A stretch of 64,000 bases of DNA from Bartonella rattaustraliani AUST/NH4 (GCF_000312565.1 NZ_CALW02000009.1:1-64000), one strand, 5' to 3'; numbered from the stretch's first letter, positions 1 through 10,208 are shown. Notes: a model not told the origin generated them from the sequence alone. Made by a program: numbers and translations.

Positions 1-2
1 GC

Positions 3-50
3 GGGTTTTCGATGGATCGTCATGCATTATTAGAAAAAATCGATTTATAA
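3..50 (+). CDS. C-terminal tail of an unidentified gene (partial)
   Basis: An open frame runs from the left edge to a TAA at 48-50 and encodes only about 15 residues ending in HALLEKIDL. It could be the 3' end of a gene lying mostly outside the window, convergent with trmL. The stretch is too short to identify, and the open frame could be chance. Confidence 0.3.
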   Translation, partial: GFSMDRHALLEKIDL

Positions 51-386
51 GATTAATTTTTAAAAGATCATTTTGTTATTCTTTTGAGAAAAACCATTCT
101 CGCATCACTTGCTTGTTAGGAGTGGAATGAGGCGGGGGTGTGGTTATATATCTAATTCTCAACGAATTTCTTTAGATTCTGATGTTTTCTTTTTAGTTTG
201 TAGGTGTTGTCTCTTGAGTTTGTCAAAGGAGGGGAAGTGAAGTTTGGGGCAGTGGTATAGTTGCCAGAACTATAGTTGAATGCTGTTATGATCTGTAAAA
301 AGAGGAGAGCACTTTTTGTAAACTATAACTTATGTGTAAAGAACGGATATTTTTATCAATAGATTGAATCTTTTAATGGAAGTTTT
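51..386. other. Intergenic spacer, no gene seen
   Basis: About 336 bases between the left-edge gene tail and the 3' end of trmL. I see no open frame with coding character and no clear stem-loop followed by a T run. Confidence 0.5.
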
Positions 387-872
387 TTATCTTTTAATGG
401 AAGTTTCTGTGCTTTTATTATAGCCAATTTGGCGAAGCGCTTCTCCTGTTGTTATAGCCACACTCATGGCAAGATTTAAAGAGCGTGCGTGCGGTTGCAT
501 GGGAATTTTTAATGCAGAATCAATAGATTCGTGAACATAATCGGGAACTCCTGCTGATTCACGACCAAAAAGTAAGACGTCATTTTTTTGATAACATATC
601 TGCGTATAGCATGTTTCTGCTTTTGTGCTTAAAAGTAAAAGACGACGATTGAAGCGTTTCATGGTGGATAGAAAATGTTGCCAATCAATATGTCGTTCTA
701 GTGAGGCATATTCAAGATAATCCATCCCTGCTCGTTTAAGACTGCGATCTGAGAGATTAAAGCCGGCTGGTTCAATGATGTGTACATGTAAACCAAAACA
801 AGCGCTAAGACGCAAAATTGTCCCCGTATTACCAGCAATATCGGGTTGGAAAAGAGCAATGTGAAGTGTCAT
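387..872 (-). CDS. trmL: tRNA (cytidine(34)-2'-O)-methyltransferase TrmL
   Basis: A 161-residue SPOUT-class RNA methyltransferase. The family methylates the ribose 2'-OH of wobble position 34 in certain tRNA-Leu isoacceptors. The protein opens with LHIALFQPDIAGNTGTILR, the first SPOUT motif. It carries LLFGRESAGVP in the middle and IPMQPHARSLNLAMSVAI near the C-terminus, which form the knotted SAM-binding site. The length matches TrmL (about 155-160). I place the start at the ATG at 872 because conserved sequence begins there and a GAGGAAG element lies about 13 bases upstream; the open frame extends 23 codons further without family character. It stands alone, with an integrase-derived repeat upstream. 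Confidence 0.93.
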   Translation of the reverse strand: MTLHIALFQPDIAGNTGTILRLSACFGLHVHIIEPAGFNLSDRSLKRAGMDYLEYASLERHIDWQHFLSTMKRFNRRLLLLSTKAETCYTQICYQKNDVLLFGRESAGVPDYVHESIDSALKIPMQPHARSLNLAMSVAITTGEALRQIGYNKSTETSIKR

Positions 873-1074
873 ATTCCATATAGTATGATTTCTTCCTCTT
901 CTTTGTAAAGAAGTTCTGTCGCGTATTTTAAAAAATATCATTACAAAGCATATGATTTTCGCACGGGGTGGCTAATTATTTTTTGATGTTATGGAAAACG
1001 TTATGCACAAGGTTTATGATGAGATGAGTGGTGAAGGATGACCATGGATCATTTGTTCCATATAAAGATTGGGT

Positions 1075-1350
1075 GTTACACATATGACAATACTAAGAAT
1101 GGATTGTTATTATTTACCTTGATCATAACTCCGAATGTCGTAAAATTCTTTTATTTAAAAACTCTTTATGTTGAATCAATTCCTATTACTTGCTTGTGCG
1201 CTATAAGCGGGGTTGGAGTATGGGTAAAAACTATAGAAGAAAGAAGTAACAATACTTCTGATGAACTGCTTTCATGCAAGGGCTATTGCAACATCCATGA
1301 GTTTGTAAATATACTGGGAGCTGGTAAAGAGAATAATGGTGCCTGCTTGT
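1075..1350 (+). repeat. Integrase-5'-end repeat, copy A
   Basis: A degenerate copy of the dispersed family. It includes the shared blocks CTCTTTATGTTGAATCAATT, GCGGGGTTGG, CATGCAAGGGCT and GGAGCTGGTAAAGAGAAT. An accidental 107-codon open frame (1038-1361) crosses it and should not be taken as a gene. It covers mainly the upstream half of the unit and stops near the first integrase codons. Copy B lies 385 bases downstream in inverted orientation. Confidence 0.7.
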
Positions 1351-1734
1351 TATCGTTTTAGATGATTATGAGAATTGATCTTTGTCAAAGGATGTCCAGA
1401 ATGGCTTTGTTCGCAAAACTTCATGACATGCGTTAGATGTTGCGACGCATGAGAAGTTGATTTGTCGGTACAGCTGCTCGTAAATTTATCTAGATATAAA
1501 ATTGATTTTACTGAATTTTTTCTCATGCTCTATCATTTAGTTTTACGGTTTTCATCAGCAGCTGAAGCGGGTTTGATGTAGAATTTTGATCTTGGAAAGA
1601 GAGGTAATATCTGGGGCAATTATTTCCTATGGATGAAGATTTTCTCATATTGCGTGAATTGACTGAAACTATGTTTTTTGTTTTGAAGGGATTTTTGCTC
1701 TTTTGCAATGGGCAGTTTAGAAAGAGTATATGAA

Positions 1735-2040
1735 GAAATTTGATGGTATTCTATGAAGGTACAAGTTATGAAGATATAAGTCGGCACCATTATTCTCTTT
1801 ACCAGCTCCCAGTATATTTACAAACTCATGGATGTTGCAATAGCCCTTACATGAAGGCAGGTCATGAGAGGCATTTTCCCTCTCCTTTTATAATATTACC
1901 CTCATGCCAATCCCACTTATGGCTGACAGCCAAGTGAACAAAATTGATTCAACATGAAAAAGGTTTGAAAGGAGAGAACTTACAATACTCGTGGATATGA
2001 TTCAAATTGCATAACAACAAATTATCCTTACAAATCAATG
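1735..2040 (-). repeat. Integrase-5'-end repeat, copy B (inverted relative to A)
   Basis: This copy shares GGCACCATTATTCTCTTTAC, GTCATGAGAGGCATTTTCCC, AAGTGAACAAAATTGATTC and GGAGAGAACTTAC with the rest of the family, in the orientation opposite to copy A. It lies immediately downstream of the L,D-transpeptidase gene. It contains no usable open frame. Confidence 0.7.
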
Positions 2041-2078
2041 TATTGTATGAATCGCACCAAGCTTATTCTTTTTGGGGA

Positions 2079-2822
2079 TTAATAAGATCCATCGGAACGA
2101 ATAGTCGACTCTAGTGGATCGAAACTATCTGACTTTTGATTGTAAAATCCAAATGTCTGCGCACTGTTTTGCAACACCACCACGCGTGCTCCAACGGGAA
2201 CACGGTTATAAAGATCAATGATATCTTGGTTCAAAAGACGAATACAACCACTTGAAATAGCACGACCAATTGACCACGACTCATGCGAACCATGAATACG
2301 GAAAAGCGTATCCTGACCATTTTTGAAAAGATACAGTGCCCGCGCTCCTAATGGGTTATCGGGCCCAGGAGGCATTCCTTTTGCCAAATGACCATAACGT
2401 TCTGGTTCCCGCACCATCATTGCCACAGTAGGAGCCCAACTTGGCCATCGGCGCTTGCGCTGTACAACGGCCTCACCTGCAAATGCTAAGCCTTCCTTAC
2501 CAACCCCAATACCATAACGCAAAGCCATGCCATTTTCCCCAATAAGGTAAAGAAAACATTCCTGCGTATCGATAACCAATGTTCCTGGTGGATAAGAGGT
2601 ATAATAAATCACCTTTTGACGCCAAAATTTTGGATCAATTGTCGAAAGATCAATAGCTGGCAATAAATAAGGCTCATTCGTTACAGGTCCATACAAAGCC
2701 TGCATTTCTGCTGGAACGTGTTGCACTTGTTGAGAAGGAACAAATGACAAATCTGACCGATATGTAGAACACCCAACCAAAGCCAAAGGTGCTGCAATTA
2801 AAAAGGCACGACGAGATAACAC
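2079..2822 (-). CDS. L,D-transpeptidase (YkuD/ErfK family), probable lipoprotein
   Basis: A periplasmic peptidoglycan cross-linking or protein-anchoring enzyme of the YkuD fold. The catalytic signature is IHGSHESW, then SSGCIRL with the active-site cysteine, in the C-terminal half. I prefer the GTG at 2822 (247 aa) over a TTG 13 codons upstream. GGAGAA lies about 9 bases before this GTG, and the N-terminus then reads MLSRRAFLIAAPLALVGC: twin-arginine-like residues, a short hydrophobic segment and a lipobox ending in cysteine. Anchoring in a membrane by lipidation is therefore inferred. It is monocistronic and convergent with nothing close. Paralogues are usually several per rhizobial genome, so the exact substrate cannot be assigned. 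Confidence 0.9.
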   Translation of the reverse strand: MLSRRAFLIAAPLALVGCSTYRSDLSFVPSQQVQHVPAEMQALYGPVTNEPYLLPAIDLSTIDPKFWRQKVIYYTSYPPGTLVIDTQECFLYLIGENGMALRYGIGVGKEGLAFAGEAVVQRKRRWPSWAPTVAMMVREPERYGHLAKGMPPGPDNPLGARALYLFKNGQDTLFRIHGSHESWSIGRAISSGCIRLLNQDIIDLYNRVPVGARVVVLQNSAQTFGFYNQKSDSFDPLESTIRSDGSY

Positions 2823-3087
2823 TCTTACATTTTCTCCAATGAATTTTTCATATAAACGCAAATTAATTCTTCATGTGAACTCAGATACTATAAAAAACTT
2901 AGCATATTGTTAAAGTTAATTTGAAAGTCTCTGCAATGAAGAAGATCATGAAAAAAAGCAATCATTTCTCACAAGATAGATTTTTTCTACTCACAGCAAC
3001 AGGAAACTATTACTCTTCTTAAAATATGCTATAAAAACGCCAAAGAAGTGTTACCTTGATCAAAAACAATAGAAAAGAAGGCAATTC

Positions 3088-4191
3088 ATGGGTTTTAAAT
3101 GCGGTATTGTGGGATTACCTAATGTTGGTAAATCAACACTTTTTAATGCACTCACAAAAACAGCCATAGCACAAGCTGCCAATTATCCTTTTTGTACCAT
3201 CGAACCCAATACTGGTGAAGTCGCTGTTCCGGATTTGCGGATGGCTAAAATTGCCTCTATCGCTGGTTCAAAAGAAATCATTCCCACACGTATTAGTTTT
3301 GTTGATATTGCTGGGCTTGTACGTGGCGCTTCAAAAGGTGAAGGTTTAGGCAATAAATTTTTAGCCAATATCCGTGAGGTCGATGCTATCATTCACGTTT
3401 TACGCTGTTTCCAAGATGAAGATATTACCCATGTAGAGGGGCGCATTGATCCTGTTTCTGATGCGACAACGGTTGAAACGGAACTTATGCTTGCAGATCT
3501 TGAAAGTCTTGAGAGACGAATCGTACAAGTCCGTAAACGTGCAAGTGGAAAGGATAAAGAAGCTCTCACAATTCTCCCCATAATAGAAGCAGCACTCAAT
3601 TTACTTCAGAAGGGAAGTTCTATCCGATTATTACTCAAAGATATCTCTTCCGATGAACGCTGCCTCCTTGATAGTTTGAATCTTTTAACGTCCAAACCTG
3701 TCCTTTATGTATGCAATGTCAGCGAAAATGACGCCGCTCATGGAAATAGCTTGACCCGACTAGTCGAAAAAATGGCAGTGGAGCAAAATGCGCAAAGCAT
3801 TATCATTTCTGCCTCCATTGAAGCTGAAATTGCCCAACTTAATGAAGAAGAAGTCTCCGAGTATCTTCATACTCTAGATCTCCTTGAACCAAGTCTAAAC
3901 CGCCTTATTCGCGCTGGTTATTCTTTGCTTGATCTCATTACTTATTTCACCTGTGGTCCTAAAGAAACACGAGCATGGACAATCACCCGTGGCACGAAAG
4001 CCCCCCAAGCCGCCAGTGTTATCCATTCAGACTTTGAACGGGGCTTTATTCGTGCTCAAACCATTAGCTATGATGATTACATTGCTCTTGGTGGAGAAAA
4101 CGGCGCAAAAGAAGCAGGAAAAGCCCGAGATGAAGGAAAAGAATATATCGTGCAAGATGGTGATATCATCTTATTTAAACATAATACTTAA
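3088..4191 (+). CDS. ychF: Redox-regulated ATPase YchF (Obg-related)
   Basis: A 367-residue TRAFAC-class P-loop protein that binds ribosomes and prefers ATP over GTP. The G1 motif GLPNVGKST occupies residues 9-17, and the switch II region VDIAGLVRGASKGEGLGNKF follows near residue 75. The usual NKxD specificity motif is replaced by an N-V-S-E sequence near residue 210, the replacement that gives YchF its ATP preference. A TGS domain closes the C-terminus, with a terminal DGDIILFKHN as in E. coli YchF (363 aa). The ATG at 3088 is preceded by AAGG. In many alphaproteobacteria ychF adjoins pth and rplY; here those two lie about 5.5 kb away, separated by petABC. Confidence 0.97.
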   Translation: MGFKCGIVGLPNVGKSTLFNALTKTAIAQAANYPFCTIEPNTGEVAVPDLRMAKIASIAGSKEIIPTRISFVDIAGLVRGASKGEGLGNKFLANIREVDAIIHVLRCFQDEDITHVEGRIDPVSDATTVETELMLADLESLERRIVQVRKRASGKDKEALTILPIIEAALNLLQKGSSIRLLLKDISSDERCLLDSLNLLTSKPVLYVCNVSENDAAHGNSLTRLVEKMAVEQNAQSIIISASIEAEIAQLNEEEVSEYLHTLDLLEPSLNRLIRAGYSLLDLITYFTCGPKETRAWTITRGTKAPQAASVIHSDFERGFIRAQTISYDDYIALGGENGAKEAGKARDEGKEYIVQDGDIILFKHNT

Positions 4192-4371
4192 GGATCCACT
4201 TCATCTCGCTATTTCATGTCTTAGCTATTTCATATCTGACATAAGAAGAAAATCGTATGATGAAATTATTCTAAAGCCTGCAAAAGCGCCCCTTCACAAA
4301 ACAACATCCTCAACAACAATACCCTCTTGGGCACGTTCATCGCATTTATTTTAAAATAGGGTCAACACATT

Positions 4372-4820
4372 GATCTATAAATATTGTTATCATTTTTACC
4401 TTGAATCATAACCACGAATATCCGTAAGTTTCTCTCTTTTCAAACAACTTTATGTTGAATCATTTTTTTCACGTGGCTTTACGCTATCAACGGAATTGGC
4501 ATGTGGATAGAAATGAGTGAAGAAAGGAGGAAAAACGCCTCTCATGAACCGCTTTCATGCAAGAGCTGTCACAACATTATAGGCTTGTAAATATACTATG
4601 AACTGGTAAAGAAAATGAGGGTGCCAACTTTTCACCTTTACAAATGTGAAGATAGTGGTGTTCGGTGAATTTATCGTTATACAATTCACACAGACGCAGC
4701 GAAATGTACTTAAGAATACTAAGAAACGTCTCTTTAAAACACCCGTGAATGTGCGACACGCTGGCATTCTGTTTTACGTGAAGAATATGATCTCATTAAT
4801 GCGCAATCGGTGGAAGATAG
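4372..4820 (+). repeat. Integrase-5'-end repeat, copy C
   Basis: A longer copy. It holds the upstream block (ACTTTATGTTGAATCAT, GGCTTTACGCTATCAACGG), the AAAGGAGGAAAAACGCCTCT block and the start of the integrase coding region. Frame-broken equivalents of the arm-binding domain run to about 4820. The integrase reading direction is plus. Stops and frameshifts prevent any product, and the open frames at 4555-4870 on both strands are by-products of the repeat. Confidence 0.75.
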
Positions 4821-4829
4821 AGAAGGTAA

Positions 4830-5455
4830 AGAGCACATTTCTTATAAAGAGAATTCATGGTTTATTGTGAAATAATAATACCTCTTTTCGCATATGAAAC
4901 GAGAATAGCAAACACTGTGAAATTCCCTCACCTAGAGCCATTTTTGTGTTCAATCTCCTTGTCACATCACCAGTAGAGTTGTCATCATCATAAGTGAAAT
5001 GAATAGGGAGATAAAAATCATTTCAGAACAATGGCTCTTCCCCTCTCAAGAAAAAATCCATCACACCATTGGCTATTGAAAAAAACAATGGCACCAACTG
5101 AATATTTTATAAATACCAAGAGAATGCTACATCATAAATTTTGTATTATATTCTCATACTATTCCTCAAGATATCTCTCACAAGCGGTGTCATCATGAAA
5201 TACACTGGGAAGCAACAAGAAATATCTCTTTAAGCAAAAACCATCTGAGACAAAAAGACACTGTGTAAAACAGCAAGATCACCTTGTTAAACATGAGTCT
5301 CTCATATGCACACAGTTTAAAATATTTTATACCTCTCAAAACAAATATAACAATGTTTGAGAGTAAATAATAAAAATCTTTCAAGAATGCTTTCACCCAG
5401 AAACAACTGTTATCACGCATTATGACAACAGCTGTTTTATCAATAGAGGGAAAAA
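4830..5455. other. Intergenic spacer, no credible gene
   Basis: A low-complexity AT-rich stretch between copy C and the 3' end of the PRC-barrel gene. A 91-codon minus-strand frame (5193-5468) overlaps the PRC-barrel stop, has no recognisable family and lacks a convincing ribosome-binding site. I treat it as chance. Confidence 0.5.
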
Positions 5456-5896
5456 CTAGCGAGACCAACGCCCTTCATATTTAAATGTAGGAGCTTGTTT
5501 TAAGGAATCTTTTGTCGCATTCGTAATAAGCTTCCACTTACCATAATCATTTGTCATCTGAATTGTTTCTGGAGAAACAACCACATAGTTCTCCCCTATC
5601 CCAAGGAAACCGCCAACAGCAATAACAAACCCTGCAATGTTATTTTCACGCAGAATAATATCTTTTACTTCACCAATATTTTCATTTTCTATATTGTATA
5701 CATCTGCACCGATAAGACTTGAAGCAACAAAATCCGTTGCTAAGGGTGTAACGTAACGCACAGACATCTCTGACCCTACATGCACGCTCCCAGTCGCAGA
5801 AATCGTTTCAGGTTTAACAGGAACTTCAAAAGACTGGGCGTAAGCACTAGAAACCATCAAAACTGATATAAGAGCAGTAGATCCAATTTTCTTCAT
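5456..5896 (-). CDS. PRC-barrel domain protein, exported
   Basis: A 146-residue protein with a clear Sec signal peptide (MKKIGSTALISVLMVSSAYA, cleavage after residue 20). A single PRC-barrel domain follows at about residues 55-115, recognisable by LIGADVYNIENENIGEVKDI and the GFLGIGENYVVV hairpin. PRC-barrel proteins of this exported type are common in Rhizobiales and are poorly characterised. The barrel is usually a small binding module, so a periplasmic or envelope role is inferred from the signal peptide only. GGAG sits about 7 bases before the ATG. It follows petC in the same direction after a gap of about 110 bases, but there is no functional link to the bc1 complex. Confidence 0.88.
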   Translation of the reverse strand: MKKIGSTALISVLMVSSAYAQSFEVPVKPETISATGSVHVGSEMSVRYVTPLATDFVASSLIGADVYNIENENIGEVKDIILRENNIAGFVIAVGGFLGIGENYVVVSPETIQMTNDYGKWKLITNATKDSLKQAPTFKYEGRWSR

Positions 5897-6006
5897 TTTA
5901 ACATCTCCATTTTACTTTGCTTTTTCTTGACAAAGTCTCAATGCCTCATAACCAGATTTGTTCCCTTCACTCTTTCAAGACAACTGTCTCTTATCTTTTT
6001 TCTTTT

Positions 6007-6885
6007 TCAGTCTTTTGTTTCCCTTTCAAACGTCTTCTCTAAACCATACCAGATACGGGTCTTTAAAAGATAAACAAGTCCGCCAAAAATGATTAAAAAC
6101 AAGATGACACGAAAACCTGTTTTTTTACGAATCTCCATATGAGGATCAGCAACCCACATTAAAAAAGCAGAAACATCACGCGCATAATGCTCAACTGTTT
6201 CAGGAGTTTTATCCTCATAGGAAACAATACCATCCCTCAAAGGAGGCGCCATAGCAAAGCTATTACTGGCAATAAAATAAGGATTGTACCAATAACCATC
6301 AGAAATCTTTGTGTTTTCTGGCACCTTCTGATATCCTGTTAAAAGCGCTGTAATATAATCTGGACCAGCAGTATTATAATGAGTCAATATATCAAAAATA
6401 ACAGCAGGAAACGGCGAAGATACGGCGCGTGCACGTGCCATCAATGACAAATCTGGAGGATAAGCACCATTGAGAATAAATCTTGCTTCTTCTTCATTGG
6501 CAAAAGGAGAAGGAAAATAATCTGTTATAATGCCAGCACGTTTAAAAGATTTTCCTTCTCGATCAGGACCATCGCTCACTTCATATTGCCTTGCAAACGC
6601 CTTAATCTGTTCCTGATCATAACCAAGAGCCTTTAAATCACGAAAAGCCACATATTTTAACCCATGACAATTGGAACAAACCTGTCTATAAACCTTTAAT
6701 CCACGCCGTAACTGCGCCTTATCATAAACTCCAAATGGACCTGAAAAACTCCATTCTTGTTTTTTAGGAGCACGTGAGGGAAAAGAAACAATCGTTTCCT
6801 CTTTATCAGAGATATTCCCAGCAACACTCTGAAAAGGAAAGCTTATCGCTGCTATAATAATCAATCCAATAAAAGCATTTACCAT
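6007..6885 (-). CDS. petC: Cytochrome c1 (bc1 complex)
   Basis: A 292-residue membrane-anchored c-type cytochrome that passes electrons from the Rieske protein to soluble or membrane cytochrome c. A signal peptide ends near residue 22 (FQSVAG). The haem-attachment motif CSNCH is at residues 70-74, the distal Met ligand lies in NSFAMAPPL, and a single C-terminal anchor helix is at about residues 258-280. Conserved c1 blocks such as NCHGLKYVAFRDL and PDLSLMARAR are present. Its ATG overlaps the petB stop by 7 bases, which indicates translational coupling. It is the last gene of petA-petB-petC. Confidence 0.97.
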   Translation of the reverse strand: MVNAFIGLIIIAAISFPFQSVAGNISDKEETIVSFPSRAPKKQEWSFSGPFGVYDKAQLRRGLKVYRQVCSNCHGLKYVAFRDLKALGYDQEQIKAFARQYEVSDGPDREGKSFKRAGIITDYFPSPFANEEEARFILNGAYPPDLSLMARARAVSSPFPAVIFDILTHYNTAGPDYITALLTGYQKVPENTKISDGYWYNPYFIASNSFAMAPPLRDGIVSYEDKTPETVEHYARDVSAFLMWVADPHMEIRKKTGFRVILFLIIFGGLVYLLKTRIWYGLEKTFERETKD

Positions 6886-8135
6886 AGTTTATTTTTTTTC
6901 TTTTTCATATCTTCAGTTATTGAAGCAGGAAGCAAATGACTCTTTTCAAAAATAGATAAGACCGGCAAAACAATGAGAAAAAATATAAAATAATAAGCCG
7001 TCGCCATTTGCGTCCATAAAAGAATATTCTCACTGATTTCCCGTGTTCCCAGCCAACCAAGAAAAACAACATCAACAATAAACACCCAAAAGAAAATTTT
7101 ATAAAAAGGTCGATATCTTGCAGAACATATTTTAGAGCGATCTAACCATGGAACAAAAAACCAAATACAAACCGAACTTGTTAAGATAACAACACCCCAA
7201 AAATTTGATGAAAGAACACCAATATGGAAAGTTATGGCACGCAGCATTGCATAAAAAGGTAAAAAATACCACTCGGGAATCACACGAAGAGGTGCCTTTA
7301 AAGGATCAGCAACACTATAATTTTCAACCTGCCCCATATAATCTGGCATATAAAACAAAAACCACGAAAAAAAGAGCAAAAAAACAGTAATGGCAAAGAT
7401 ATCTTTAACAAACGCATAGGGTACAAAAGGAACAGTTTCCTCATCCGATTGTATTGCAAGACCGGTAGGATTACTCTGTCCAACATGGTGGATTGCCCAA
7501 ATATGAAGCCCCACAAAAAAAAGCAAAACAAATGATAAAAAATAATGGAAAACATAAAAACGATTCAGTGTAGGCTGCCCTACGCTATAACCACCAAGAA
7601 GTGTCTCGTATAACCACGTCCCCACCAACGGAATAGCTTTGAAAAGACCTGCAATCACTGAAGCCGCAGAAATAGACATCATCCCCCAAACCAACACATA
7701 ACCAAAAAACGCTACAGCCATCATAATGATATAAATAAAAATACCCGTAACCCAAACCATTTCACGCATATTTTTATAAGAACCATAATAAAGTCCGCGC
7801 GCTAAATGAATATACGCAGCGATAAAAAAGAAGGAAGATCCCACACTGTGCCATGGACGAAAGAGCCAACCAAACTGTCCCTCACGCCTAAACCGTTCGC
7901 CTGTTTCGAAAGCCAAGTGAACATCTGGCACATAATGGAGTGATAATACGAAACCCGTTAAAAGCTGTGACAAAAGCATAACGATCAAAATGCCACCAAA
8001 TGTATAAAAGTAATTCAGGTTACGTGGAACAGGAAAAATAACAAAGACATTGTGAAAAAAACGCGGAAAAGGCAAACGCTTATCCAGCCAACGGGTAAAA
8101 GCATTTTTAGGCAAATAGGGAGAAAATTTCGTCAT
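6879..8135 (-). CDS. petB: Cytochrome b (bc1 complex)
   Basis: A 418-residue integral membrane subunit with eight or nine predicted helices, carrying the low- and high-potential b haems and both quinone sites. Visible hallmarks are the haem-ligand helices around RPWHSVGSSFFF and FHYFLSFVLLFFVGLHIWAIHH, and the Qo-site motif PEWYFLPFYAMLRAI. A GTG one codon upstream is possible, but the ATG at 8135 has GGATAAGG just before it. It starts 4 bases after the petA stop and overlaps petC by 7 bases, so the three genes form one operon. Confidence 0.97.
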   Translation of the reverse strand: MTKFSPYLPKNAFTRWLDKRLPFPRFFHNVFVIFPVPRNLNYFYTFGGILIVMLLSQLLTGFVLSLHYVPDVHLAFETGERFRREGQFGWLFRPWHSVGSSFFFIAAYIHLARGLYYGSYKNMREMVWVTGIFIYIIMMAVAFFGYVLVWGMMSISAASVIAGLFKAIPLVGTWLYETLLGGYSVGQPTLNRFYVFHYFLSFVLLFFVGLHIWAIHHVGQSNPTGLAIQSDEETVPFVPYAFVKDIFAITVFLLFFSWFLFYMPDYMGQVENYSVADPLKAPLRVIPEWYFLPFYAMLRAITFHIGVLSSNFWGVVILTSSVCIWFFVPWLDRSKICSARYRPFYKIFFWVFIVDVVFLGWLGTREISENILLWTQMATAYYFIFFLIVLPVLSIFEKSHLLPASITEDMKKKKNKLW

Positions 8136-8139
8136 CACC

Positions 8140-8688
8140 TTATCCTATTTTCAGCAAAGTATCAGAAAGGAATTGATAAGGTGGAATAGCCAAATTATAA
8201 TGAGCAGGTCCTGAGCGCACTCTTCCAGCCGTATCATAAACAGATCCGTGACAGGGACACAACCACCCTCCGAATTTACCTGATTGTTCAAGTGTTACAC
8301 AGCCAAGATGCGTACAAAGATTAATGAGAATAAGCCAATTCTCTCGCCCTTTTCCTGCCGAACGTGCAAAGTTCGTCGCTTCTTTTTCATCTTCAAGATT
8401 AGGATTGCGTGCCTGACGATCTTTAAGAACAGACAATTTTGTAGCGCGTGCTTCAGAAATTTCACGTGCAGTGCGATTGCGAATAACAACAGGCTGTCCA
8501 CGCCACTTAACGGTTACCGACATTCCTTCTTCAATATCTGCAAGATCAACCTCAATAGAAGAAGATGCCAAAACAGACTCGTCAGGACGCAGCTGCTGGA
8601 TAAAAGGCCAAGCAACCACACCAGCCCCGACCGCGCCTGCAACACCAGTTACCAAAAACAAAAAGTCCCGTCTTGTTTGCTCACCCAT
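8140..8688 (-). CDS. petA: Ubiquinol-cytochrome c reductase Rieske iron-sulfur subunit
   Basis: A 182-residue subunit that oxidises ubiquinol at the Qo site. The N-terminus is MGEQTRRDFLFLVTGVAGAV, with a twin-arginine signal that stays as the membrane anchor. The 2Fe-2S cluster is bound by CTHLGC (C125, H127, C130 as the disulfide/cluster box 1) and CPCHGS (C144, C146, H147). The GKFGGW linker before box 2 and the C-terminal PPYQF are typical. It is the first gene of the petABC operon. The 220 bases upstream hold its promoter, but I could not pick a confident -35/-10 pair. Confidence 0.97.
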   Translation of the reverse strand: MGEQTRRDFLFLVTGVAGAVGAGVVAWPFIQQLRPDESVLASSSIEVDLADIEEGMSVTVKWRGQPVVIRNRTAREISEARATKLSVLKDRQARNPNLEDEKEATNFARSAGKGRENWLILINLCTHLGCVTLEQSGKFGGWLCPCHGSVYDTAGRVRSGPAHYNLAIPPYQFLSDTLLKIG

Positions 8689-8910
8689 TACCTTAACTTA
8701 AAGAGCCTATAAGACACCTTTTTTACCATACCCTCTCTCATTGTACAATCTGTGATCACTCAATCCTCCTAAAAAACAGAAAATACTCCAGAAAAAGATG
8801 CCATACCGTCTCATACAATTTATTCTCTTCTCTCTAAATGAAACTTCAATAAACAACAATGCACCCCATGAGTTTTTCCTTAAGTATTCTCAAATCTTAT
8901 AAGAACAAGA

Positions 8911-9545
8911 CATTGATTTAGAAAAATAATTTGTCGTTATTGACCTTAAGGCATAACCCCGAATATTGTAAGATTCTCCCATTTCAAGCTTCTTTATGTT
9001 GGAACAATTTTGTTCACTTAACCTATACGCCATAAGCGGAATTGGCATGAGAGGAAAACGAGAAAAGAACGAAGGAAAAATATCTCTCATGAACACCTTC
9101 ATACAAGAACTCTCATAAAACTATAAGAGCTCGTAAATAAATTGGGAACTGGTAAAGAGAATGAGGGTGCTGGCTTTTCCCTTTTAATAAGTGTGAAGAT
9201 GTGGTGTTCAATGGATTTATCGCTATACAATTCATCCACGACGATGCGACATGGGTTTAGGAGTACTAAGAGATGTCTCTTTAAAAGAAGTCCGTTAATG
9301 TGCAACACGATAGTGTTGTGTTTTGGGAAGGTCATGATCTCATTAAAGAACGTGAGAAACAAAAGCGTGAGGCAATGCGGTATATTCATGATCTCAAAGA
9401 CATTGCTTTAGAGATTTTTGAAAGTTGTAAAGCTGAATGAAAGGATTAAGTCCGAAGATTGGTTTTCACCTTTACAACGTCATCTACTCCCAAAATGAGG
9501 CTATCTTCACATTTTATGTCATGACGTTGATTTGCTGGTTTAATT
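8911..9545 (+). repeat. Integrase-5'-end repeat, copy D (long)
   Basis: One of the longest copies. After the upstream block (CTTCTTTATGTTGGAACAATT, CGCCATAAGCGGAATTGGCATGA, written here as two separated parts) it enters the integrase coding region and continues past the arm-binding domain. The in-frame fragment KNVRNKSVRQCGIF has a counterpart in other copies. The sequence corresponding to a W-F-S-P-L-Q stretch can be read to about 9545. Several stops and indels make it a pseudogene fragment. Reading direction is plus, away from petA. Confidence 0.75.
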
Positions 9546-9626
9546 GCTTCTTCTTTTCAAAAGAGTATTGCGCATGAGAATTGCACAAAACAGCGTTGGT
9601 TTATTTTGGCTAGAGATATGCGCTTA

Positions 9627-10208
9627 TTATTGTATGTTTTTATTTTTCATTGCGTGTGAGATTTCATTCATAAAGAGGGATTTGTCTTCTTTTATGAGGA
9701 GTGGTACGTTTTGTGCAAGTGCCTCTAAGAGAAGGGATAACCATTCTTTATCGGATTTTGTAAAATTTCCTAGGACATGCTGGTGAACAAGATCTTTGGA
9801 ATTGGGGCGTCCTATTCCTAAGCGTAGACGATAGTAGTTGGTGCCGCAATGAGCATCAATGGATTTTAGACCATTATGTCCATTATTTCCTCCACCAATT
9901 TTTACACGTATTTTCCCCGCTGGTAAGTCGAGTTCATCATGAATGATAATCAAATTTTTTAAATCTGATTTATAAAACCGCAAGGCTTCACCAATGGCTT
10001 GCCCAGAGAGATTCATAAAAGTTTGAGGTTTGATAAGAAAAATTTTTTCATCCTTTATGAGGCCGTTAGCGATTTCAGCTTGAAATTTTTTCGACCATGG
10101 TGAAAAAGAAAAAGACTGGTAAATGGCATCAACAGCCATGAATCCGATGTTATGACGGTTATTTTGGTATTGTGAACCAGGGTTACCAAGGCCAGCAATA
10201 AGCCACAT
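9627..10208 (-). CDS. pth: Peptidyl-tRNA hydrolase
   Basis: A 193-residue cytosolic esterase that releases peptides from peptidyl-tRNA dropped by the ribosome. The family opening [14 protein letters not shown] is followed by NNRHNIGF with catalytic H19. The central [16 protein letters not shown] contains the aspartate that polarises this histidine. [12 protein letters not shown] and RLRLGIGRP are further signatures. The length matches E. coli Pth (194 aa). It lies about 120 bases downstream of rplY in the same direction, the common alphaproteobacterial rplY-pth pair. A GC-rich hairpin lies between them. Confidence 0.97.
   Translation of the reverse strand: MWLIAGLGNPGSQYQNNRHNIGFMAVDAIYQSFSFSPWSKKFQAEIANGLIKDEKIFLIKPQTFMNLSGQAIGEALRFYKSDLKNLIIIHDELDLPAGKIRVKIGGGNNGHNGLKSIDAHCGTNYYRLRLGIGRPNSKDLVHQHVLGNFTKSDKEWLSLLLEALAQNVPLLIKEDKSLFMNEISHAMKNKNIQ

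Noticed and set aside
1038-1361. 107-codon plus-strand open frame
   Set aside because: It runs straight through repeat copy A, has odd composition and no ribosome-binding site; the other copies do not keep this frame.
5193-5468. 91-codon minus-strand open frame
   Set aside because: It overlaps the end of the PRC-barrel gene, lacks a start signal and is Phe/Leu/Cys-rich without a family.
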